The notes under the pieces were generated by a model. That model had not been told where the DNA came from and made no database searches. It worked only from the letters and a program-made list of their open reading frames with translations. A DNA stretch of 64,000 nt from NCBI RefSeq assembly GCF_018885265.1, contig NZ_CP076538.1, forward strand, positions 4,376,001 through 4,440,000. Reading direction: 5' to 3'. The DNA comes from Amycolatopsis aidingensis (GTDB lineage Bacteria; Actinomycetota; Actinomycetes; Mycobacteriales; Pseudonocardiaceae). Shown here piece by piece: positions 58,456 to 64,000 of this stretch (position 1 is its first letter; every line of letters starts with the position of its first letter). The translations under genes and the position numbers were made by a program.

Positions 58456-58736
58456 GCGCAGGCCAGGAGAGCAACACGACCGAGCGGCAGGAGTTCCTCA
58501 GCGGCGGCCTGCGGCCACACCACTGCGCCTCCTGCGGAACCTGCGTGCTGGTGAAGAAGAACAGCATGCAGCACACCAGCATCCAGTGGACCACCGATCC
58601 GGCCACCAGCTGCCCGGTGTTCGCCGAGCGGGTGGCCGGCGGCGCGAACACGGCGCTGCTGGACACCTGCGAGAAACTGGCGGACAGCATCGCGCAGGCG
58701 GCCTGGGACGGCAGCCTGGAGGTGGGCGGTGCCTGA
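58452..58736 (+). CDS. 94-aa cysteine-rich protein between kshA and kshB
   Basis: I do not recognise a characterised family. GTG at 58452 overlaps the kshA stop by 4 bp, and the end overlaps the kshB start by 8 bp. The protein has HHCASCGTC (Cys25, Cys28, Cys31), SCPVF (Cys54, followed by Pro) and DTCEKL (Cys73), with a conserved-looking core KKNSMQHTSIQW between. CxxCxxC plus a later CP recalls iron-sulfur or zinc binding, but the spacing is not that of a standard ferredoxin. I have a vague recollection of a similar protein (Rv3527) after kshA in M. tuberculosis. It could bind metal, assist KshA/KshB assembly or carry electrons; none is shown. Confidence 0.75.
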   Translation: MSAGQESNTTERQEFLSGGLRPHHCASCGTCVLVKKNSMQHTSIQWTTDPATSCPVFAERVAGGANTALLDTCEKLADSIAQAAWDGSLEVGGA

Positions 58737-59760
58737 GTCTCACGTGCTGCGGGTCGCCGAGGTGGTCGAGGAGACCGCGGACGCCTGCTCGGTGGTGTTC
58801 GACCCGACCCCGGAGCAGGCCCGGCGACTGGAGTACCGGCCGGGGCAGTTCCTCACCGTGCGGGTGCCGAGCGAGCGGTGCGGTTCGGTGGCGCGGTGCT
58901 ACTCGTTGTCCAGCTCTCCACATACCGGGGACGCGCCGAAAATCACGGTCAAGCGTACCGCGGATGGTTACGCCTCCCATTGGATCTGCGACAACCTGCG
59001 GGCCGGAGCGGACCTGGAGGTGCTGCCGCCCAGTGGCGTGTTCACCCCGGCCTCGCTGGAGGAGGATCTGCTGCTGTTCGCCGCGGGTAGCGGGATCACC
59101 CCGGTCATCTCGATCGTGAAATCGGTGCTGGCAAAGGGAACCGGCAGGCTGGTGCTGATCTACGCCAACCGGGACGAGCGCTCGGTGATCTTCGGCACGG
59201 AACTGCGGGAGCTGGCCGCGGCCGCGCCGGACCGGCTCACCGTGGTGCACTGGCTGGAGACCGTGCAGGGCTTGCCGGACGCCGAACGGCTGCGGGCACT
59301 GGCCACGCCGTTCGCCGGGTACCAGGCGTTTGTCTGCGGACCCAAGCCGTTCATGACCGCCGCGACCAGCGCGCTGAAGGCACTGGACGTGCCGCGGAAC
59401 CGGATGCGCACGGAGAAGTTCGTCTCGTTGGGCGGTAACCCGTTCGAGAAGGTGAAACCGGCGGAGGTCAGCTCGGAGGAGCAGGGACCGGCCTCGGTAC
59501 ACGTCGAACTGGATGGGCAGCAGCACTCCTTTTCCTGGCCGCGAAAGCAGAAACTGCTGGACTTGTTGCTGGAGCATGGCCTGGACGCACCCTTCTCCTG
59601 CCGGGCAGGCGCGTGCAGTGCCTGCGCCTGCCGGATAACCTCGGGCGAGGTGCGCATGCTGGAGAACGACGTGCTCGAACCGGACGATCTGGACGAGGGC
59701 ATCGTGCTGGCCTGCCAGTCCCTTCCGGTCACCGACGACGTGTCCGTCAGCTACGAGTAG
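58729..59760 (+). CDS. kshB: 3-Ketosteroid 9-alpha-hydroxylase reductase KshB
   Basis: A 343-aa NADH-dependent reductase with three modules: FAD domain (YRPGQFLTVRVP, RCYSLSSSP), NAD domain (LLLFAAGSGITPVISIVK, VCGPKPFM) and C-terminal plant-type 2Fe-2S ferredoxin (FSCRAGACSACACRI, then LACQS about 30 residues on). It passes electrons to the KshA Rieske centre. GTG start lies 8 bp inside the preceding gene with GGAGG upstream. In M. tuberculosis kshB (Rv3571) lies next to the hsa operon and away from kshA; here both subunits share one operon. Confidence 0.94.
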   Translation: MPESHVLRVAEVVEETADACSVVFDPTPEQARRLEYRPGQFLTVRVPSERCGSVARCYSLSSSPHTGDAPKITVKRTADGYASHWICDNLRAGADLEVLPPSGVFTPASLEEDLLLFAAGSGITPVISIVKSVLAKGTGRLVLIYANRDERSVIFGTELRELAAAAPDRLTVVHWLETVQGLPDAERLRALATPFAGYQAFVCGPKPFMTAATSALKALDVPRNRMRTEKFVSLGGNPFEKVKPAEVSSEEQGPASVHVELDGQQHSFSWPRKQKLLDLLLEHGLDAPFSCRAGACSACACRITSGEVRMLENDVLEPDDLDEGIVLACQSLPVTDDVSVSYE

Positions 59761-59768
59761 GAGCCCCG

Positions 59769-60632
59769 ATGCCCATCGACCCTGCCGTCGCGATCGGTGC
59801 CGAACTGGACGAGCTGCGCTTCGCCTGGACCTCCTCCGACGTCCTGCTCTACCACCTCGCCCTCGGCGCAGGTGCGAACCCGACCGATGCCGCCGAGTTG
59901 CGCTACGCCTACGAGGCGGACCTGCGGGTGCTGCCGAGTTTCGCCACCGTCGCGCCGAACCTGCGTACCTTCGAACCGCCGTCGGTGTCCTTCCCCGGGG
60001 TGGAGATCGATCTCGCCAAGGTGGTGCACGGGAAGCAGGCGGTCACCGTGCACCGGCCGATCCCGGTGGAGGGTAAGGCGGTGGCCCGCACCCGGATCAC
60101 GGACGTGCTGGACAAGGGCAAGGCCGCGGTGATCCTGCAGGAGACCACGGTGACCGAGCCGGACGGCAGTCCGCTGTGGACTGCCGAATCGAGCATCTTC
60201 GCCCGTGGCGAGGGCGGATTCGGGGGCGAGCGCGGGAGCTCGGACCGGATCGACCCGCCGGACCGCGCACCCGACGCCGTTGTCGACACGCCGACACTGC
60301 CGCAGCAGGCCCTGCTGTACCGGTTGTGCGGTGACCGCAACCCCCTGCACGCCGACCCCGAATTCGCCGCCCGCGCCGGGTTCGAGGTACCGATCCTGCA
60401 CGGGTTGTGTACGTACGGGGTGGTTGCCAAAGCCGTCACCGACGCGATGCTGGACGCCGACGTCACCCGCATCCGCTCCTGGTCGGCGAAGTTCGCCGGA
60501 ATCGTGCTGCCAGGCGAAACCCTGCGCACCCGGATCTGGCAAGAGAACGGCAACCTGGTGGTCACCACCGTCGCCCTGGACCGCGACGAAGCCCCCGTAC
60601 TCACCGACGCCCTCCTCGAACCCACCCCATAA
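59769..60632 (+). CDS. hsd4B: MaoC-type 2-enoyl-CoA hydratase Hsd4B
   Basis: A 287-aa double-hotdog hydratase acting in sterol side-chain beta-oxidation. The hydratase-2 motif RLCGDRNPLHADPEFA gives catalytic Asp189 and His194. An N-terminal non-catalytic hotdog has AYEADLRVLPSFATVAPNL, as in Rv3538 (286 aa), which follows kstD in M. tuberculosis. It begins 8 bp after kshB. The left end of 13E12-type copy 2 starts 1 bp after its stop codon. Confidence 0.9.
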   Translation: MPIDPAVAIGAELDELRFAWTSSDVLLYHLALGAGANPTDAAELRYAYEADLRVLPSFATVAPNLRTFEPPSVSFPGVEIDLAKVVHGKQAVTVHRPIPVEGKAVARTRITDVLDKGKAAVILQETTVTEPDGSPLWTAESSIFARGEGGFGGERGSSDRIDPPDRAPDAVVDTPTLPQQALLYRLCGDRNPLHADPEFAARAGFEVPILHGLCTYGVVAKAVTDAMLDADVTRIRSWSAKFAGIVLPGETLRTRIWQENGNLVVTTVALDRDEAPVLTDALLEPTP

Positions 60633-60635
60633 TTC

Positions 60636-60762
60636 GTGTTTGCCGCCTACGCGCGTGTGTTTGCCGTTCCCGCGCACGCTTTGGCCGCCCACGCGCACGC
60701 TTTGGCCATTCCCGTACATTGTGTTTGCCGCTCAGGTAAACGTGTTGGCCGGTGACGAGCCT
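60636..60762 (+). repeat. 21-bp tandem repeat, six units
   Basis: Units start at 60636, 60657, 60678, 60699, 60721 and 60742. Units 1, 2, 5 and 6 match units 1, 2, 4 and 5 of copy 1; units 3 and 4 here carry GCTTTGGCC in place of GCGTTGGCC. Confidence 0.8.
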
Positions 60763-60967
60763 GTGGCTGGGTTTCAAGCACGCCTCCGGCGCGCCGCGGA
60801 GCACTGGCGCTCCACACATCACCACTAGCAGGGCTGGTTACTAGCGCCAGCACCCCACGGAACGAGCACCCCGGGCCCGGCCCGGCATGCATTCTGTGTC
60901 GAACACGCATTCGAGTGAATACCAGCGGGTACACATTCACGCGGGGAATTCTTGTCGGCCCGAACGG

Positions 60968-60973
60968 TATCAT
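60968..60973 (+). promoter_or_regulatory. -10 box of HNH copy 2
   Basis: TATCAT ends 7 bp before the ATG at 60981, the same spacing as copy 1, although the bases around it have diverged. Retention of the spacing supports a leaderless start. Confidence 0.42.
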
Positions 60974-60980
60974 TGTGGGT

Positions 60981-62171
60981 ATGGACAGACACAGTTCTGA
61001 TCCGCACACGGATCCCCCCGAAGACGCACTCACCACACTCGACGCCTTGGAGGCCAACGAACGCGCCATCGCCCAGCTGGAAGCGCGGCGGGTGCTGCTG
61101 GTGGCCGACCTCACCCACGACCGGGACGAACGGGTCTCGCTGGTGACCGAAATCGCCGGACGCCTCTACTGGACCCGGCACCGAGTCGAAGAAGCCCTGG
61201 CACTGGGACAGCACCTCACCCGGTTACCGAACACCCTCGCCGCGTTCCGCGAGGGCCGGATTGACCAGGAGAAGGTGAAAGCGGTGGTGGAACCCACCGC
61301 GGTCCTCACCGACCAACAAGCCCGCGACGTCGACCAACGGATGAGCGACAAACTGGAACGCAAAGACCGCACCAGCCTGCGGCGGTCGGTGCGCTACCAG
61401 GTACTCGCGGTCGACCCCGACGGGGCGGCGCGGCGCACCCGGGCCCGGCGGGCACAACGATCCCTGGAACTCATCCATCAAGACGATGGGGTGTCCAGCC
61501 TCATGGCCGACCTCCCGACGGAGGTGGCCAGTGCGATTTATGCACGCTGTGACCGGGCCGCCCGACGGATGCGGAAAGAAGGGGACAGTCGCACGTTGGA
61601 GCAGTTGCGGGCGGACGTGTTCGCCGATTTGGCCCTCCGAGAAGACGGCACGATCCGGGCGCCGCGCACGGAGGTGTACCTCTACTTCGCCGCCAGCTCC
61701 CTGCTGGGGCTGGACGAGCAGCCCGGATACCTGGCCGGGCACGGGCACATCCCCGCGGCGTTGGCGCGGGAGCTGGCCACCCACCCCGACAGCGTCTGGC
61801 GACGGCTGTTGACCGACCCGGCCACCGGGCATCCCACCGACCTCGGACGCACGCGGTACCGGCCCCCGGCGGCACTGGATGAGTTCGTGCGGGTACGAGA
61901 CCGGGAATGCCAGGGCATCGGGTGCCACCGGCCCTCGCAGCAGTGCCAGAACGACCACACCACCGACTGGGCCCAGGGCGGGGGCACCAACGAAGAAGAG
62001 CTGGTGGGCTACTGCGAACGCGACCACCACCTGAAGGACCTGCCGGGATGGAAATACGAGGTGATCGACGGGATACCCACCATCACCACACCCCACGGAG
62101 ACATCCACCAAAGCCCCCGCGAACCCCTCCACGAACCCCTCACCCCAGACAACGACAAACCACCCTTCTAG
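60981..62171 (+). CDS. DUF222/13E12 HNH endonuclease, copy 2
   Basis: A 396-aa protein, 386 of 396 residues identical to copy 1. Substitutions fall in the DUF222 part (for example LEANERAIAQLEARR, DLTHDRDERV, LREDGTIRAP); the HNH nuclease part (CQGIGCHRPSQQC, DHTTD, ERDHHLKD) is identical. Both copies are full length with no disrupting mutation. It uses stop TAG where copy 1 uses TGA, because homology ends at the stop. Confidence 0.88.
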   Translation: MDRHSSDPHTDPPEDALTTLDALEANERAIAQLEARRVLLVADLTHDRDERVSLVTEIAGRLYWTRHRVEEALALGQHLTRLPNTLAAFREGRIDQEKVKAVVEPTAVLTDQQARDVDQRMSDKLERKDRTSLRRSVRYQVLAVDPDGAARRTRARRAQRSLELIHQDDGVSSLMADLPTEVASAIYARCDRAARRMRKEGDSRTLEQLRADVFADLALREDGTIRAPRTEVYLYFAASSLLGLDEQPGYLAGHGHIPAALARELATHPDSVWRRLLTDPATGHPTDLGRTRYRPPAALDEFVRVRDRECQGIGCHRPSQQCQNDHTTDWAQGGGTNEEELVGYCERDHHLKDLPGWKYEVIDGIPTITTPHGDIHQSPREPLHEPLTPDNDKPPF

Positions 62172-62178
62172 GGGTACG

Positions 62179-63390
62179 TTACCGGCCGGGCACCAGCAGG
62201 TTGACGTGTACCAGGTGGTGATCCGAGGCGTCGTTCAGCCGAGCCAGCGGCGATCCTGCGGTCGGCCAGAACACGCCGTCGCCGATCGGCAAGAGACCGC
62301 GGGAGGGCAGTACGTAGTCCACCCGGAGGTTACCGGGGGCGTTGTCGTTGAAGTCCGCGGTGTCGAAAAACGCGGGGGTGCCATGGCCCTGGTTCGCACC
62401 GCCCTGCTCCCTGGCCGCGAAGTAGCCGCCGAGGCTGCCCGGCCACGTGTCGATCACCCGCCGCGCGTCGAGCAGCTGGTTGATCGCGCCTGACACGCTG
62501 TCGCCGTCGTGCGGGTCGGAGTTCTGGTCGCCGGCGATCACGAACCGCGCTCCGGGCCGGAGGCCGCCACGCCTGCCGGCGTCATCGTAGATATAGCCAC
62601 CCTTGCCGGGGGTCACGTAGTCGGCCCAGAAGCGAATCTCATCGTGGTTGCGGGTGCCGTTGCGGTCTTCGGCACCGTCGAACGTGGGCGGCGTCGGGTG
62701 CGAGGCGAGGAAATGAATCCTCGCCCGCCCGACAAGGACCGGCACGTCCCAGTGCGACTTCGACGACAGGCGCAGCACGTCCAGGACCTCTGGCGAGTAC
62801 CAGTCCGCGGGAGCCGGGGTCGCCGGATCGTCGGGCAGCATCGCGCCCGGCATGTCCTTCCAGCGGAACGTCTGGAAGGTGCGCACCGCGCCGGTGTCGA
62901 TCGGGTACTTCGACAACACCAGCATGCCGTACTGGCCGGGGAAGAAACCGAAGCCGTGCGCGTCGTCCGCGGTGCCGGTGCGGCCGTCCCGATTGAGATC
63001 GAACCCGGTCGGCAAGCCGGTGTTGGACGGCGCGGTGAACGCGTACGGATAGTGGATCGGCTTGGCGCCGTTCTGGCCACGCTCCAGATAGTTGTCCCGG
63101 AACAGATCCGCAGCGAGGTTACCCGCCGCATAGTCGAACTCGTTGACCAGCAGCACGTCCGGCCGGTTGCGCTGGATCACCTCGGCGACCTCGCGGGCCT
63201 GCGCGTTGTCCGGGGTGGACAAGTCGGTGATCAACTGCCCAGCCTCGGCGCGGTTGAGCGAGGCGTTGAACGTGGCGAAGCGGACCGGCTCGAACCGGCC
63301 CGGTCCCGGTTCAGCCTGGGCGGCCGGCGCGGTCAGCACTCCGACGGCCAGCGCCAGCACGGGCAGTAACGCGAGTCGGGCTCGGATCAT
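62179..63390 (-). CDS. Secreted endonuclease/exonuclease/phosphatase-family protein
   Basis: A 403-aa exported protein. Signal peptide of about 26 residues (LLPVLALAVGVLTAPAAQAEPG) then the EEP (DNase I-like) fold: RFATFNASLNRAEAGQL, VLLVNEFDYAAGN, FLASHPTPPTFDG, FVIAGDQNSDPHDGDS (Asp/Asn pair) and the final LNDASDHHLVHVNLL with the catalytic Asp-His. The substrate could be nucleic acid, phytate or another phosphoester. ATG 63390 is chosen because GGAGG lies 7 nt upstream; the TTG at 63396 is too close. Confidence 0.85.
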   Translation of the reverse strand: MIRARLALLPVLALAVGVLTAPAAQAEPGPGRFEPVRFATFNASLNRAEAGQLITDLSTPDNAQAREVAEVIQRNRPDVLLVNEFDYAAGNLAADLFRDNYLERGQNGAKPIHYPYAFTAPSNTGLPTGFDLNRDGRTGTADDAHGFGFFPGQYGMLVLSKYPIDTGAVRTFQTFRWKDMPGAMLPDDPATPAPADWYSPEVLDVLRLSSKSHWDVPVLVGRARIHFLASHPTPPTFDGAEDRNGTRNHDEIRFWADYVTPGKGGYIYDDAGRRGGLRPGARFVIAGDQNSDPHDGDSVSGAINQLLDARRVIDTWPGSLGGYFAAREQGGANQGHGTPAFFDTADFNDNAPGNLRVDYVLPSRGLLPIGDGVFWPTAGSPLARLNDASDHHLVHVNLLVPGR

Positions 63391-63492
63391 GATCAACCTC
63401 CACCAGTCGGCGCGTCACCCTGCCATGCCCAGGCCACGAACGGGTGATGCGTTGGTGAACACTCGCATATCCTGTGCTGCTAGTCTCGCTCG

Positions 63493-64000
63493 GTGGTCGC
63501 GCACAGAATCTTCGTGTATGGCGTTACCGGGTCGGGCAAAACCACGGCGGCCGCACGGATCGCGGCGGCCACCGGACTCCCGTGGCATTCGGTGGACGAC
63601 CTGACCTGGGAACCGGGCTGGGTGCAGGTGCCCGATGACGAGCAGCGCAGGCGGATCGCGGCGATCTGCGCGGGTGAGGAATGGATCCTGGACACCGCCT
63701 ACGGCAAGTGGCTGGAGATCCCGCTGGCCAGGGTGGAGCTGATCGTCGCGCTGGACTACCCGCGCTGGCTGTCCCTTGCCAGACTGCTGCACCGCACCGC
63801 CCGGCGAATCCTTGATCGCAGGCTGGTCTGCAACGGCAATCGGGAAACACTCCGGCAGGCGCTCTCCAGCGATTCGATCATCCGCTGGCATTTCCGCTCG
63901 TTCCACCGCAAGCGGGAACGCATCCGGCGATGGTCCGCCGACCCTTCCGGCCCCACCGTGCTCCGCTGCACCTCGCCCCGCCAGCTGGACCGCTGGCTCA
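63493..64000 (+). CDS. P-loop adenylate-kinase-like protein, N-terminal part
   Basis: The first 169 codons are in the window; the gene continues off the right edge. GTG at 63493 is followed at once by RIFVYGVTGSGKTTAAARIAAATGLPWHSVDDLTWEPGW: Walker A GVTGSGKT plus the HSVDDL segment typical of FlaR/'topology modulation' adenylate-kinase-like proteins. EEWILDTAYGKWLEIPLARVELIVALDYPRWLSLARLLHRT is also typical. The function of this group is uncertain. It diverges from the EEP gene. Confidence 0.8.
   Translation, partial: MVAHRIFVYGVTGSGKTTAAARIAAATGLPWHSVDDLTWEPGWVQVPDDEQRRRIAAICAGEEWILDTAYGKWLEIPLARVELIVALDYPRWLSLARLLHRTARRILDRRLVCNGNRETLRQALSSDSIIRWHFRSFHRKRERIRRWSADPSGPTVLRCTSPRQLDRWL

Larger units (their letters stand above)
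60634..62169 (+). repeat. 13E12-type element, copy 2
   Basis: A 1536-bp direct repeat of 37469-38983. It is 21 bp longer, exactly one unit of its tandem array; otherwise I see substitutions only. It begins right after the hsd4B stop and ends at the stop of the HNH gene. It covers the 348 bp without a gene at 60633-60980. Confidence 0.8.

Overview
The window is high-GC actinobacterial DNA. Many genes overlap by 1-8 bp (ATGA, GTGA), GTG starts are common, and Shine-Dalgarno sites are of GGAGG type. The gene content (actinobacterial DUF3039 and DUF3099 proteins, a SigB-type sigma factor, cholesterol genes, two 13E12-type HNH elements, an AA10 chitin oxygenase) suggests Pseudonocardiales, for example Amycolatopsis or a relative. 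That placement is inference from family knowledge, not a search.

Region 1 (1-18.8 kb) is mostly ordinary chromosome. It holds a xylose/ribose-type ABC operon entering from the left edge, a DEAH helicase, a BrkB/YihY membrane protein, pseudouridine-phosphate glycosidase with a PfkB kinase, a secreted PQQ-type sugar dehydrogenase with a C-terminal chitin-binding-like module, an M20 hydrolase, a methyltransferase, D-Tyr-tRNA deacylase, a SigB-like sigma factor, class I fumarase, an Lrp regulator, a LysE exporter and a lipoprotein. A 220-bp MITE-like element and the wreck of an ABC ATPase gene lie at the join with the next region.

Region 2 (19.1-36.9 kb) is a steroid catabolism block whose gene order matches several stretches of the M. 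tuberculosis Rv3515c-Rv3553 region: fadD19<>echA19, a DUF35 protein-ltp4-ltp3, cyp125<>fadA5, two SDR genes<>echA20-ipdA-ipdB-ipdC. It deals with sterol side-chain activation and oxidation and with opening of the last two rings.

Region 3 (37.5-62.2 kb) is bounded by two nearly identical, directly repeated 1.5-kb 13E12/DUF222-HNH elements. Between them are fadA6-kstR2-ipdF-fadE30<>fadD3-crotonase-fadE31-fadE32-fadE33 (the HIP or C/D-ring pathway), an AA10 oxygenase and a membrane protein, hsaB-hsaC-hsaD-hsaA (A/B-ring cleavage), and a kstD-like gene<>kstD-kshA-(94-aa Cys-rich protein)-kshB-hsd4B.

Region 4 (62.2-64 kb) has a secreted endonuclease/exonuclease/phosphatase-family protein and the start of a P-loop kinase-like gene.

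Eight KstR-type operators (TnnAACnnGTTnnA) and two KstR2-type operators (AnCAAGnnCTTGnT) sit in the expected divergent promoters. Side-chain, A/B-ring and entry genes therefore look KstR-controlled, and the HIP genes look KstR2-controlled. Not in the window: kstR, mce4, hsaEFG, and the igr operon (chsE1/E2, chsH1/H2, ltp2). The points most worth a second look are the Cys-rich protein lodged between the two ketosteroid hydroxylase subunits, the 23-kb segment bracketed by HNH elements with a variable 21-bp tandem repeat, and convergent gene pairs whose two stop codons form the ends of a shared hairpin.
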